From assembly GCF_900091725.1 (NCBI RefSeq), contig NZ_FMBW01000087.1, forward strand, positions 186,001 to 250,000: 64,000 nucleotides of DNA, in the 5' to 3' direction. Each line of letters begins with the position of its first letter. Position 1 is the stretch's first letter. The position numbers and the translations under genes were made by a program. Positions 42,078 through 51,538 of this stretch are shown here, one piece after another. The notes beneath the pieces are model-generated. The model was not told the origin of the DNA. It saw nothing but the letters and a program-made list of their open reading frames with translations, and made no database searches. The stretch comes from Streptomyces sp. DvalAA-43. Its GTDB lineage: Bacteria > Actinomycetota > Actinomycetes > Streptomycetales > Streptomycetaceae.

Positions 42078-43106
42078 ATGACGATTCCAACCCCGCAAAC
42101 CACCACCCCCCTTGAGGTGGAGGATGCGAAGCCGCCGGCCATAGCGGACCCGTCCGCGTCCAAGGGCGGGAACGGCCGTTCGCCGGGCAAGATGGCCTGG
42201 CTGCGCTTCAAGCGCGACCGCACGGGCATGATTTCGGCCTATGTGGTCATTTTCTTCTTCGTGATCGCCATCTGCGCGCCGCTGATCGCGAAGCTGTACG
42301 GCAAGGACCCGTACACGACATACGGGTCGAACGATCCCAGCCTGCTGGACGATTTCGGTTCGCCCATGCTGCCCAACGGCGGTATCAGCAGTGACTTCTG
42401 GTTCGGCATCGAACCCGGCCTCGGCCGGGACGTCTTCACCTTCCTGCTCTACGGCATCCGCAACTCGCTGCTCATCGCTGCGGCAACCACCCTGCTGGTG
42501 ACGGTGATCGGCATCGCCATCGGTATCACCGCGGGCTACCTGGGCGGCAAGACCGACTACCTCGTGGGCCGGGTCATCGACATCCTGCTGGCCTTCCCCT
42601 CCACGCTCTTCTTCATCGCCTTCTGGCCGGTGATGCTCTCGATCCTGGTCGCTCCGGACGAGAACACCCCGGTCTGGCTGACCGTCGTCAGCCTCATCTC
42701 GGTCATGACCGCCTTCGGCTGGGCATCCATCGCGCGACTGCTGCGCGGCGAGGTACTCGCCCTGCGCGAACGCGAGTTCGTCGAGGCCGCCAAGGTCACG
42801 GGAGCGTCTCCGGCACGCATCATCTTCAAGGAGCTGCTGCCCAACCTCTGGACGCCGATCCTGATCCAGGCCACGCTCGCGCTGCCCGCGTACGTGACCG
42901 CCGAAGCGGGCCTCGCCTTCCTCGGTGTCGGCCTCAGCGACCCGACACCCGACTGGGGCGTGATGATCCAGCGCGGATCGGACGTCTACCAGAGCGACAT
43001 CACGTTCATGCTCTTCCCCGGCCTCACGATGGTGATCTTCGTCATCGCCTTCAACCTGCTGGGCGACTCGGTGCGTGACGCACTGGACCCGAAGACCAAG
43101 CGCTGA
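42078..43106 (+). CDS. bldKA: BldKA, oligopeptide ABC importer permease
   Basis: Protein of 342 aa, OppC/DppC-like in topology: N-terminal cytoplasmic stretch, one helix (ISAYVVIFFFVIAICAPLIA), outer loop, then a five-helix core. The EAA loop is EFVEAAKVTGASPARIIFKE and the C-terminus LLGDSVRDALDPKTKR. AGGAGCACC precedes the ATG. It is the first gene of the plus-strand operon permease-SBP-permease-ATPase-ATPase, the order of bldKA-E (SCO5112-5116) in S. coelicolor. There the operon imports a peptide signal needed for aerial mycelium formation. Confidence 0.93.
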   Translation: MTIPTPQTTTPLEVEDAKPPAIADPSASKGGNGRSPGKMAWLRFKRDRTGMISAYVVIFFFVIAICAPLIAKLYGKDPYTTYGSNDPSLLDDFGSPMLPNGGISSDFWFGIEPGLGRDVFTFLLYGIRNSLLIAAATTLLVTVIGIAIGITAGYLGGKTDYLVGRVIDILLAFPSTLFFIAFWPVMLSILVAPDENTPVWLTVVSLISVMTAFGWASIARLLRGEVLALREREFVEAAKVTGASPARIIFKELLPNLWTPILIQATLALPAYVTAEAGLAFLGVGLSDPTPDWGVMIQRGSDVYQSDITFMLFPGLTMVIFVIAFNLLGDSVRDALDPKTKR

Positions 43107-43117
43107 ACCGTACGTCC

Positions 43118-43143
43118 TCCGGCGGGCGACGGGGCCCGCCGGA
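43118..43143. terminator. Hairpin between bldKA and bldKB
   Basis: Perfect 10-bp arms TCCGGCGGGC / GCCCGCCGGA with a 6-nt loop, 37 bp before bldKB. It is within an operon, so more likely an RNA-processing or stability element than a full terminator. Confidence 0.6.
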
Positions 43144-43179
43144 ACAATCGTTTCTCTCCCTCGACCAGAGCAGGAAGCC

Positions 43180-44961
43180 ATGTCCCTTTCCCGCAGAAAC
43201 TTCGTCATCGCCACGTCGGTCGCGGCCGGCGGTTCGATGGTCCTCTCCGCCTGCAGCAGCGGCAGCACGGCCAAGAAGGGCGGTGGCGCCGGACACGGCG
43301 GTGCCGACAAGTACACCGGCTCGGTCGTCGTCGGCACGAAGGCCGACTCCACCGGCCCGGCCGCCGAGATCCCGGGCGCGAAGAAGGGCGGCACGATCCG
43401 CGGCATCGCCCCGGACGACTTCTCGCACCTGGACCCGCAGCGCGTCTACTTCTCGTGGAACTCCGCGGTCGGTGACCTCTACGTCCGTGGCCTGACCGGC
43501 TACAAGATCGCCTCGGACGGCACGATGAAGCTCGTCGGCGACCTCGCCACCGACGCGGGCACCATGTCCGACGGCGGCAAGACCTGGACCTTCACCCTGA
43601 AGGACGGTCTGAAGTGGGAGGACGGCAAGGAACTCACCATCGAGGACGTGCGCCACGGCATCGAGCGCGGCTTCGCCAGCTTCACCACCGAGGGCGCCGG
43701 CTACGCCCAGACCGCGCTGACCGGCACGGCCGACTTCCGCTCGAAGTACAAGGGCCCGTTCGGCGGCAAGCACCTCGACTCGATCGTGACCGATGACAAG
43801 GCCAAGACGATCACCTTCAAGCTGGCCGAGGCCCGCCCGGACCTCAACTTCACGCTGGCGATGACCTCCTACGGCGCCGTCCCGGTCAAGGGCGACACCA
43901 AGGAGAAGTACGACAAGGACCCGGTCTCCTGCGGTCCGTACCGCATCAAGGCGCACTCCGTCGACAAGTCGATGACCCTGGTGCGCAACCCGCACTGGGA
44001 CCCCAACACGGACTCGATCCGCAACGCGTACCCGGACAGCTTCGTCTACGAGTTCGGCCCCGAGTCCCTCCAGGCCGCCGACCGGCTGATCGCCGACGAC
44101 GGCGACGACAAGTACGCGGTCATGGCGTACAGCGGTGTCCCGGCCGAGCGCATCCAGAAGGTCCTCACCGACCCCGAGCTGAAGAAGCGGACCTTCAACG
44201 GCCTGCTGACCGGCATCTACTACTACGCGATCAACACCAAGCGGATCACCGACCTGAAGGTCCGTCAGGCCATCATCCACGCCTGGCCGCTGGAGCAGAT
44301 CCGCAAGATCTACGGTGGTCCGTCGGCCGGTGACTACGCGACCTCCATCCTGAGCCCCGACATCGTCGGCTACGCCAAGGACGACGTCTACGGCAAGCTG
44401 AAGAAGCCGCAGGGCGACCCGGAGGCGGCGAAGAAGCTGCTGAAGGAGGCCGGCAAGGAGGGCCAGAAGGTCGTCTACGCCTTCCCGACCAGCAACACCT
44501 ACAACAAGACCAAGGTCGTCATCGAGAACGCCCTCAAGGCGGCCGGCTTCACCCCCGTCATGAAGCCGCTGGACTCCACCAGCTACTACGACCAGATCCA
44601 GCAGATCGACAACCAGTTCGACGTGATGTGGTTCGGCTGGTCCCCGGACTGGCCGACCGGTTACACGCTGATGCAGCCGCTGTTCGACGGCGGCACGATC
44701 GCCAACGGCGCCAACAACATCTCGCAGCTGAACGTCGACTGGGTCAACGAGGCGATCAAGAAGAACGTCACCATCGCCGACCCGGCGGAGGCCGGCAAGG
44801 CCTGGGCCGCCCTGGACAAGCGGATCATGACGGAGGAGGCGCCGATCATCCCCGAGACGTTCCAGCGCCGCTTCTACCTCTACGGCGAGAAGGTCGGCGG
44901 TGCGATGTTCCACCCGCTGTGGTCCTCGGCCGTCTTCTACAAGCTGTTCGTGAAGGCCTGA
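43180..44961 (+). CDS. bldKB: BldKB, oligopeptide-binding lipoprotein
   Basis: Protein of 593 aa from ATG 43180 behind CAGGAAGCC. The signal peptide is MSLSRRNFVIATSVAAGGSM followed by VLSAC. It has both a twin-arginine motif (SRRNFV) and a lipobox with C25, so it is a likely Tat-exported lipoprotein. The family-5 binding fold shows DDFSHLDPQRVYFSWNSAVG, TWTFTLKDGLKWEDGKELTI and RNPHWDPNTDSIRNAYPDSF. In S. coelicolor BldKB binds the extracellular signal required in the bld cascade. Flanked by hairpins on both sides. Confidence 0.95.
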   Translation: MSLSRRNFVIATSVAAGGSMVLSACSSGSTAKKGGGAGHGGADKYTGSVVVGTKADSTGPAAEIPGAKKGGTIRGIAPDDFSHLDPQRVYFSWNSAVGDLYVRGLTGYKIASDGTMKLVGDLATDAGTMSDGGKTWTFTLKDGLKWEDGKELTIEDVRHGIERGFASFTTEGAGYAQTALTGTADFRSKYKGPFGGKHLDSIVTDDKAKTITFKLAEARPDLNFTLAMTSYGAVPVKGDTKEKYDKDPVSCGPYRIKAHSVDKSMTLVRNPHWDPNTDSIRNAYPDSFVYEFGPESLQAADRLIADDGDDKYAVMAYSGVPAERIQKVLTDPELKKRTFNGLLTGIYYYAINTKRITDLKVRQAIIHAWPLEQIRKIYGGPSAGDYATSILSPDIVGYAKDDVYGKLKKPQGDPEAAKKLLKEAGKEGQKVVYAFPTSNTYNKTKVVIENALKAAGFTPVMKPLDSTSYYDQIQQIDNQFDVMWFGWSPDWPTGYTLMQPLFDGGTIANGANNISQLNVDWVNEAIKKNVTIADPAEAGKAWAALDKRIMTEEAPIIPETFQRRFYLYGEKVGGAMFHPLWSSAVFYKLFVKA

Positions 44962-44976
44962 CGCCGACACTCCTGA

Positions 44977-45003
44977 GGCGGGGCGCCCCTGCGGCGCCCC
45001 GCC
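44977..45003. terminator. Hairpin between bldKB and bldKC
   Basis: Perfect 11-bp arms GGCGGGGCGCC / GGCGCCCCGCC with a CCTGC loop, 16 bp after the bldKB stop. It could protect the upstream SBP mRNA or reduce expression of the downstream genes. Confidence 0.7.
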
Positions 45004-45048
45004 CGCTCCACTCCCCCTCGTCGGCGTCTGCCAGGGAAATCCATCGCC

Positions 45049-46029
45049 ATGTTCCGCTTCCTCATCCGCCGGGCAATCGGCGCACTGGTCATCCTGCTGA
45101 TCATCAGTGCCATCACTTTCGTCCTCTTCTACGTCGCGCCCCGCGACCCCGCTCGTGTGGCCTGCGGCAAGGTGTGCACGCCCGAGACGCTGGCATTGGT
45201 CAAGCGCAACCTCGGCATCGACGACCCGCTGCCCGTGCAGTTCTGGCACTGGCTGCAGGCAGTGTTCGTCGGGAGGGACTACTCGTCGTTCGGGCACTGC
45301 CCCGCACCGTGTCTCGGCTACTCCTTCCACAACCGCGAGCCGGTCCTCGGGACCATCCTCGACCGCTTCCCGACGACGCTCTCCCTCTCGCTCGGCAGCG
45401 CGGTCGTCTTCGTGATCTTCGGTGTGGGCACCGGCATGCTCGCCGCGGTCAAGCAGGGCAAGTGGCTGGACAAGGTGGCGTCCTCGGCGTCGCTGATCGG
45501 CTCCTCGATGCAGATCTACATCGTGGGCGTGATCGCCATGTACTACCTCGCGGACCAGTGGCACATCCTGAGCCGCCCCAAGGAAGTCCCCTTCACCGAG
45601 AACCCGGCCGGCTGGTTCACCGGGCTGCTGCTGCCCTGGCTGGTGCTGGCGCTGATCTTCACCGCCAACTACACCCGTATGGCACGCTCCCAGCTCGTCG
45701 AGACGCTGAGCGAGGACTACGTGCGCACCGCACGCGCCAAGGGCCTCTCCCGGCGGACGGTGTTCTTCAGATTCGCCTGGCGCGGGGCCATGGGCCCGAT
45801 CGTCACCATCTTCGGCCTCGACATCGGTGTGCTGTTCGGCGGCGCGATCATCACCGAGAAGACCTTCGGCCTGCACGGCATCGGCGCGCTCTCCGTCAAG
45901 GCGGTGAACGACAACGACCTGCCCCTGTTGCTCGGAGTCGTCCTGGTCGCGGCAGGAGCGATCGTCGTCTTCAACATCATCGTCGATGCCGTCTACGCCC
46001 TCATCGACCCGCGCGTCCGCCTCGCCTAG
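45049..46029 (+). CDS. bldKC: BldKC, oligopeptide ABC importer permease
   Basis: OppB/DppB-type permease of 326 aa beginning MFRFLIRRAIGALVILLIIS. The first outer loop has several Cys (VACGKVCTPETLALVKRNLG and GHCPAPCLGYSF), compatible with disulfides outside the cell. The EAA loop is DYVRTARAKGLSRRTVFFRF and the end ALIDPRVRLA. A weak ribosome-binding site (AGGGAAAT) precedes the ATG. It lies 12 bp before bldKD. Confidence 0.94.
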   Translation: MFRFLIRRAIGALVILLIISAITFVLFYVAPRDPARVACGKVCTPETLALVKRNLGIDDPLPVQFWHWLQAVFVGRDYSSFGHCPAPCLGYSFHNREPVLGTILDRFPTTLSLSLGSAVVFVIFGVGTGMLAAVKQGKWLDKVASSASLIGSSMQIYIVGVIAMYYLADQWHILSRPKEVPFTENPAGWFTGLLLPWLVLALIFTANYTRMARSQLVETLSEDYVRTARAKGLSRRTVFFRFAWRGAMGPIVTIFGLDIGVLFGGAIITEKTFGLHGIGALSVKAVNDNDLPLLLGVVLVAAGAIVVFNIIVDAVYALIDPRVRLA

Positions 46030-46040
46030 GGAGAGATCCA

Positions 46041-47066
46041 GTGAGCACCCCCTTCCTCTCCGTACGCGATCTGCGCGTGCACTTCTCCACCGAAGACGGC
46101 ATGGTCAAGGCCGTCGACGGGCTGTCCTTCGACATCGAGAAGGGCCGGACGCTCGGCATCGTCGGCGAGTCCGGCTCCGGCAAGTCCGTCACCAACCTGA
46201 CCATCCTCGGGCTGCACCATCCCGATCACACCGAGATCGAGGGCGAGATCCTGCTCGACGGGCAGGATCTGCTGACCGTCTCGGAGCGGGAGCTGGAGCG
46301 GCTGCGCGGCAACAAGATGGCGATGATCTTCCAGGACTCGCTGGCCTCGCTGTCGCCGTACCACACCATCGGCCAGCAGATCGGTGAGACGTACCGCAAG
46401 CACACCGGCGCCTCCAAGCGGGAGGCGCGGGCGCGGGCCGTCGAGATGCTGACCAAGGTGGGCATCCCGCAGCCCGATCTGCGGGTGGACGACTACCCGC
46501 ACCAGTTCTCCGGCGGGATGCGCCAGCGCGCGATGATCGCCATGGCGCTGGTCTGCGACCCGGAGCTGCTGATCGCGGACGAGCCGACCACCGCGCTGGA
46601 CGTCACCGTGCAGGCCCAGATCGTGGACCTGCTCAAGGACCTCCAGCAGGAGACCGGCACCTCGATCGTCTTCATCACCCACGACCTCGGTGTCATCGCC
46701 GACATCGCGGACGACGTGCTGGTGATGTACGGCGGGCGCTGCGTGGAGCGCGGTACGAAGAAGGAGGTGCTGCGGGCTCCCCAGCACCCCTACACCCTGG
46801 GGCTGCTGAGCTCGATGCCGACCCTGGACGGCCCGGTCGACGTGCCGCTGTCGCCGATCCCCGGCACCCCGCCGAGCCTCCTCAACCCGCCGAGCGGCTG
46901 CCGCTTCCACCCCCGGTGCACCTTCACCGAGCAGGTGGGCGGCGGGCGTTGCGCGAGCGAGCAGCCGCCGCTGGAGCTCACCGCCGGGCGCGGATCCGCC
47001 TGCCACCTCACCGCGGAGCAGCGCGCCGAGTTCTTCGCAGACTTCGCCGGCACCCGGCCCAACTGA
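46041..47066 (+). CDS. bldKD: BldKD, oligopeptide ABC importer ATPase (OppD type)
   Basis: Protein of 341 aa from GTG 46041 with GGGAGAGATCCA upstream. Walker A is GESGSGKSVTNLT, the signature is QFSGGMRQRAMIAMALVC, and Walker B is LLIADEPTTALDVT. The C-terminal oligopeptide domain has GCRFHPRCTFTEQVGGGRC. It forms a heterodimer with BldKE to power the BldKA/C channel. Confidence 0.95.
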   Translation: MSTPFLSVRDLRVHFSTEDGMVKAVDGLSFDIEKGRTLGIVGESGSGKSVTNLTILGLHHPDHTEIEGEILLDGQDLLTVSERELERLRGNKMAMIFQDSLASLSPYHTIGQQIGETYRKHTGASKREARARAVEMLTKVGIPQPDLRVDDYPHQFSGGMRQRAMIAMALVCDPELLIADEPTTALDVTVQAQIVDLLKDLQQETGTSIVFITHDLGVIADIADDVLVMYGGRCVERGTKKEVLRAPQHPYTLGLLSSMPTLDGPVDVPLSPIPGTPPSLLNPPSGCRFHPRCTFTEQVGGGRCASEQPPLELTAGRGSACHLTAEQRAEFFADFAGTRPN

Positions 47067-47092
47067 CGTACAAGAGACGGGACTTCCCCACC

Positions 47093-48178
47093 ATGAGCAG
47101 CACAGATCCCCTCCTGGACGTCTCCGGACTCACCAAGCACTTCCCGATCAAGGGCGGCTTCCCGATCCGGCGGACGGTCGGCGCGGTGCAGGCCGTCGAC
47201 GGGCTGGACTTCTCCGTGGCCGAGGGCGAGAGCCTGGGCCTGGTCGGCGAGTCCGGCTGCGGCAAGTCGACCACCGGCCGGCTGATCACCCGGCTCCTGG
47301 AGCCGACGGCCGGCCGGATCTCCTACCGCGGACAGGACATCACCCACGCCTCGCGCAAGGAGCTGGCGCCGGTCCGCTCCGAGATCCAGATGATCTTCCA
47401 GGACCCGTACGCCTCGCTGAACCCGCGGCAGACCGTCGGCAAGATCATCACCGCGCCGATGGAGATCAACGGCATCAACCCGGCCGGCGGCCACGAGGCG
47501 CGGGTGCGGGAGCTGCTGGAGACCGTCGGGCTCAACCCGGAGCACTACAACCGCTTCCCGCACGAGTTCTCCGGCGGCCAGCGCCAGCGCATCGGGGTGG
47601 CCCGCGCGCTCGCCCTGGAGCCGAAGCTGATCGTGGCCGACGAACCGGTCTCGGCGCTGGACGTGTCGATCCAGGCGCAGGTGGTGAACCTGCTGCAGAA
47701 GCTGCAGAAGGAACTCGGCATCGCGTTCCTGTTCATCGCCCACGATCTCGCCATCGTGCGTCACTTCTCGCAGCGCGTCGCGGTGATGTACCTCGGCAGG
47801 ATCGTGGAGATCGCCGACCGCGAGGACCTGTACGGCAACCCGCGGCACCCGTACACCCGGGCGCTGCTCTCGGCCGTGCCCGAGGCGTCCGCCGACGACA
47901 CGCCCGCCCGTGAGCGCATCCGCCTGGTCGGCGACGTCCCCTCCCCCGTCAACCCGCCGTCGGGCTGCCGCTTCCGCACCCGGTGCTGGAAGGCGACGGA
48001 CAAGTGCGCGAGCGAGGCCCCGCCGCTGGTGCGGGTGGAGGGCAGCCGGGAGGGCCATCTGACGGCCTGCCACTACCCCGAGGACCCGCAGTCCGTCGCG
48101 GCCGTCCCGAAGGCCCGTGGCGCCTCCTCCGGGCCCAGGCTCGACAAGGCTGCCGAAGACCCCGGGGCCGGGGCCTGA
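47093..48178 (+). CDS. bldKE: BldKE, oligopeptide ABC importer ATPase (OppF type)
   Basis: Protein of 361 aa. Walker A is GESGCGKSTTGRLI, the signature is EFSGGQRQRIGVARALAL, and Walker B is LIVADEPVSALDVS. The C-terminal region has GCRFRTRCWKATDKCASE. The tail is Ala/Pro/Gly-rich. It is the last gene of the bldK operon, 26 bp after bldKD, and is followed by a 34-bp palindromic terminator shared with the convergent operon 3. Confidence 0.95.
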   Translation: MSSTDPLLDVSGLTKHFPIKGGFPIRRTVGAVQAVDGLDFSVAEGESLGLVGESGCGKSTTGRLITRLLEPTAGRISYRGQDITHASRKELAPVRSEIQMIFQDPYASLNPRQTVGKIITAPMEINGINPAGGHEARVRELLETVGLNPEHYNRFPHEFSGGQRQRIGVARALALEPKLIVADEPVSALDVSIQAQVVNLLQKLQKELGIAFLFIAHDLAIVRHFSQRVAVMYLGRIVEIADREDLYGNPRHPYTRALLSAVPEASADDTPARERIRLVGDVPSPVNPPSGCRFRTRCWKATDKCASEAPPLVRVEGSREGHLTACHYPEDPQSVAAVPKARGASSGPRLDKAAEDPGAGA

Positions 48179-48318
48179 CACCCCAGCCCCGGCCCCGGGG
48201 CGCCTCGCGGCCGCGGACCCGACCGGTCCCCGGCGGCGGGGCTCCCCCGACCCCGAGGAACCGAGCACGTGAGCCCCTTGACCCGAGCCACCTGCGAGCC
48301 CGGTTCCGGGAAAAGGAA

Positions 48319-48352
48319 GAAGCGCCCGGAACCGATCGGTTCCGGGCGCTTC
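48319..48352. terminator. 34-bp perfect palindrome, terminator between bldK and operon 3
   Basis: GAAGCGCCCGGAACCGA and its exact complement without spacer, 18 bp before the end of the convergent operon 3. Confidence 0.85.
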
Positions 48353-48370
48353 CGCGTGGGTCGGGCTCCG

Positions 48371-49522
48371 TCAGGAGGCCGCGCCGACGATGTCCTTCTC
48401 CTCGGCGAAGTGACAGGCCGACTCGTGCGCCGCGGGGGTGTCCGAACCCTTGAAGCGCTCGGGGACGGCCAGCAGCGGCAGTTCCGTGGAGCACTTGTCC
48501 TGGGCCTTCCAGCACCGGGTGCGGAAGCGGCAGCCCGACGGCGGGTTCGCCGGCGACGGGACGTCACCGGTGAGGATGATCCGCTCGCCGCGCTCACGGG
48601 CCTCGGGGTCCGGGACCGGGACCGCCGACAGCAGCGCCTGGGTGTAGGGGTGCGTCGGGTGGTCGTAGATCTCCGCGTCCGTACCGATCTCGGCCATCTT
48701 GCCGAGGTACATCACGCCGACCCGGTCGGAGATGTGCCGGACGATCGACAGGTCGTGCGCGATGAAGACGTAGGAGAGGTTGAACTCGTCCTGGAGCTTC
48801 TCCATCAGGTTGATGACCTGCGCCTGCACCGATACGTCGAGCGCGGAGACCGGCTCGTCGCAGATGATGATCTCCGGGTTGAGCGCGAGGCCGCGGGCGA
48901 TGCCGATGCGCTGGCGCTGACCGCCGGAGAACTGGTGCGGATAGCGGTTGATGTACTCCGGGTTGAGACCGACGACGTCCAGCAGCTCCTGGACCCTGGC
49001 CCGCCGGTCGCCCTTGGGGGCCACCTCCGGGTGGATGTCGAAGGGCTCGCCGATGATGTCGCCGACCGTCATGCGCGGGTTCAGCGAGGTGTACGGGTCC
49101 TGGAACACCATCTGGATGTTCCGGCGGACCGCCTTCAGGGCGCGGCCGGACAGCCGGGTGATGTCCTGGCCCTTGTAGAAGACCTCGCCGGACGTGGCCG
49201 TCTCCAGCGCCATCAGCAGCCGCGCGACCGTGGACTTGCCACAGCCGGACTCGCCGACGATGCCGAGCGTCTCGCCCTGGTAGAGGTCGAAGGAGACCCC
49301 GTCCACGGCCTTGACCGCGCCGACCTGGCGCTTGAAGAGGATGCCCTGGCTCAGCGGGAAGTGCTTGACCAGATTGCGCACCTGGAGGATCGGCTCACCG
49401 CGCTCCACCGGAGCCTCGATCGCGGCGACCGCGGCCGTCTCGTCCGTGGCGTCGACCGCCACGACCTCGGTGACGTTCGGGGTGGCGTCCATGGAACCGT
49501 CCGTCTTGTCCAGCTCAGCCAT
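48371..49522 (-). CDS. Oligopeptide ABC importer ATPase, OppF/DppF type (operon 3)
   Basis: Protein of 383 aa from ATG 49522 (GGAGACGATCC upstream). It has an acidic 45-residue N-terminal extension (DATPNVTEVVAVDATDE). The ATPase core has GESGCGKSTVARL, QFSGGQRQRIGIARGLAL and IIICDEPVSALDVS; the usual Ala/Val before the Walker B Asp is Cys. The C-terminal Cys motif is GCRFRTRCWKAQDKC. It is a close paralogue of the 35732-36976 gene. It ends the minus-strand operon 3. Confidence 0.94.
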   Translation of the reverse strand: MAELDKTDGSMDATPNVTEVVAVDATDETAAVAAIEAPVERGEPILQVRNLVKHFPLSQGILFKRQVGAVKAVDGVSFDLYQGETLGIVGESGCGKSTVARLLMALETATSGEVFYKGQDITRLSGRALKAVRRNIQMVFQDPYTSLNPRMTVGDIIGEPFDIHPEVAPKGDRRARVQELLDVVGLNPEYINRYPHQFSGGQRQRIGIARGLALNPEIIICDEPVSALDVSVQAQVINLMEKLQDEFNLSYVFIAHDLSIVRHISDRVGVMYLGKMAEIGTDAEIYDHPTHPYTQALLSAVPVPDPEARERGERIILTGDVPSPANPPSGCRFRTRCWKAQDKCSTELPLLAVPERFKGSDTPAAHESACHFAEEKDIVGAAS

Positions 49523-50573
49523 GGATCGTCTCCTTCCAGAAGTGGCACGCGCTGCCGCGGCCGGGCAGCTCGCTGCCGTCCTGCTCGGAGACCGGGACCA
49601 GCACCGGAATCTCCGTACGGCAGATGTCCTCGGCCTTGGGGCACCTCGGGTTGAAGGCGCAGCCGGCCGGGATCTTGAGCAGGTTGGGCGGCAGGCCCTT
49701 GATCGCGTAGAGCTCCTGGCCCTTCTGGTCCAGGCGCGGGATCGAGTCGAGCAGACCGCGGGTGTAGGGGTGCGCGGGCCGCTTGTACAGCTCGTGCACC
49801 GGCGCCGTCTCGACGATCCGGCCCGCGTACATGACCGCGATCTTGTCCGCGACGTCGGCGACGACGCCGAGGTCGTGGGTGATCAGGATCAGACCCATGT
49901 TGAACTCGGTCTGAAGCTCCTTGAGCAGGTCCATGACCTGCGCCTGGACAGTCACGTCGAGCGCGGTGGTCGGCTCGTCCGCGATGATCAGGTCCGGCTC
50001 CAGCGCCATCGCCATGGCGATCATGATGCGCTGGCGCATACCGCCGGAGAACTGGTGCGGGTAGTCGCCGACCCGCTGCGCGGCGGCGGGGATCTTGACC
50101 CGGTCCATCAGCTCGATGGCCTTGGCCTTGGCCTGCTTCTTGGAGAGTCCCTGGTGGACCCGGAACATCTCTCCGAGCTGGTAGCCGACCGAGAGCACGG
50201 GGTTGAGCGAGGAGAGCGCGTCCTGGAAGATCATCGCGATCTTCTGGCCACGGATCTTCCGCCGCTCCTCGTAGCTCATGGTGAGCATGTCCTGGCCGCG
50301 GTACAGGATCTGGCCCTGCGGGATCTTGCCGGGCGGCATGTCGAGGATGCCCATGATCGCCTGAGCGGTCACGGACTTGCCGGAACCGGACTCACCGAGC
50401 ACGGCCAGGGTCTCGCCGGAGTCCACGCTGTAGTTCACACCGTTGACTGCCTTGGCGACACCGTCACGCGTGTGGAACTCCACGTGCAGGTCGCGCACTT
50501 CGAGGAGCGGTGCGTCGTTGGACCCTCCGGCGCGGGGCGCCGGGATGTCTGCTGTCTTGTCCATGATGGTCAC
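49515..50573 (-). CDS. Oligopeptide ABC importer ATPase, OppD/DppD type (operon 3)
   Basis: Protein of 352 aa. GTG 50573 lies 8 nt after AGGAGGG, whereas ATG 50564 would be 17 nt away, so the GTG is preferred. Motifs are GESGSGKSVTAQAIM, QFSGGMRQRIMIAMAMAL and IIADEPTTALDVT, with GCAFNPRCPKAEDICR at the C-terminal end. It overlaps the ATPase F gene by 8 bp. The body is nearly the same as the operon 1 protein (36966-37943). Confidence 0.94.
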   Translation of the reverse strand: MTIMDKTADIPAPRAGGSNDAPLLEVRDLHVEFHTRDGVAKAVNGVNYSVDSGETLAVLGESGSGKSVTAQAIMGILDMPPGKIPQGQILYRGQDMLTMSYEERRKIRGQKIAMIFQDALSSLNPVLSVGYQLGEMFRVHQGLSKKQAKAKAIELMDRVKIPAAAQRVGDYPHQFSGGMRQRIMIAMAMALEPDLIIADEPTTALDVTVQAQVMDLLKELQTEFNMGLILITHDLGVVADVADKIAVMYAGRIVETAPVHELYKRPAHPYTRGLLDSIPRLDQKGQELYAIKGLPPNLLKIPAGCAFNPRCPKAEDICRTEIPVLVPVSEQDGSELPGRGSACHFWKETIHG

Positions 50574-50587
50574 GTCGTACGCCCTCC

Positions 50588-51538
50588 TCAGCGCAGCTTC
50601 GGGTCGAGGGCGTCGCGTACCGCGTCGCCGAGCATGATGAACGCGAAGACCGTGAGGCTGAGCATTCCTGCCGGGAACAGCAGCGCATGCGGGTTGTCCC
50701 GGATGGCCTGGCTGCCCTCGGCGATGTCGATGCCCCACGAGATCGTCGGGTCCGCGAGCCCGAGTCCGAGGAACGAGAGCGTCGCCTCGGCCGAGATGTA
50801 CCCGCCGAGCGCGATGGTGGCCACGACGATCGTCGGGGCGAGCGCGTTCGGAAGGACGTGCCGGAAGAGGATCCGCGGGGTGCCGGCGCCGAGCGCGCGC
50901 GCCGCCGTCACGTAGTCCGCCTGCTTGGCGGTGATCACGGAGGCCCGCATCACACGGCAGATCGAGGTCCAGCCCAGGAAGGCCAGGGCCAGGATCACCA
51001 CGTACACCTTGCGGTCGGTGAAGGCGTTCAGGACGACCATCGCACCGAGCAGGAAGGGGATGCCGAAGAAGATGTCCGTGATCCGGGAGATGACGGAGTC
51101 GAGCCAGCCGCCGAAGTATCCGGCGAGCATGCCGAGCAGGCCGCCGACCAGGGTGACCGCGGCGGTGACGCCGACGCCGACCAGGATCGAGGCGCGGGTG
51201 CCGTAGATGACACGCGCGTAGATCGAACGGCCCTGGCCGTCGTAGCCGAACCAGTCGGCCTGGAAGAAGTGCCCCAGGTCCGGCTTGGTCAGGAAGTGGT
51301 TGGTCAGGTCGCCGTTGCGCGGGTCGGCACCGGTGAACAGCCCCGGGAAGGCGGCTATGACCAGCAGGAGCAGCAGCAGGATCGAGGAGATCCAGAACAT
51401 CGGGCGGTGGCGCAGGTCGAACCAGGCGTCACCCCAGAGGCTGCGCGGCTTGCCCTGCTCCTTGTGGCCGTCGGCGGCCGAGGGCGCGGCGATGGCGTCC
51501 ACCACCGCTTCGGTCTGGGTCTTGGTCGCGTCAGGCAT
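50588..51538 (-). CDS. Oligopeptide ABC importer permease, OppC/DppC type (operon 3)
   Basis: Protein of 316 aa. An N-terminal tail is followed by a first helix (FWISSILLLLLLVIAAFPGL). The outer loop GADPRNGDLTNHFLTKPDLG differs clearly from operon 1, so the ligand path may differ. The core has EAA loop DYVTAARALGAGTPRILFRH and the same C-terminal FIMLGDAVRDALDPKLR. It overlaps the DppB gene by 8 bp, the same overlap as in operon 1. Confidence 0.94.
   Translation of the reverse strand: MPDATKTQTEAVVDAIAAPSAADGHKEQGKPRSLWGDAWFDLRHRPMFWISSILLLLLLVIAAFPGLFTGADPRNGDLTNHFLTKPDLGHFFQADWFGYDGQGRSIYARVIYGTRASILVGVGVTAAVTLVGGLLGMLAGYFGGWLDSVISRITDIFFGIPFLLGAMVVLNAFTDRKVYVVILALAFLGWTSICRVMRASVITAKQADYVTAARALGAGTPRILFRHVLPNALAPTIVVATIALGGYISAEATLSFLGLGLADPTISWGIDIAEGSQAIRDNPHALLFPAGMLSLTVFAFIMLGDAVRDALDPKLR

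Noticed and set aside
43051..45876. A minus-strand open frame of about 940 codons across bldKA-C
   Set aside because: It is antisense to three well-conserved transporter genes. The composition (Asp/Gly/Val/Arg/Leu) is typical of the complement of high-GC coding DNA.
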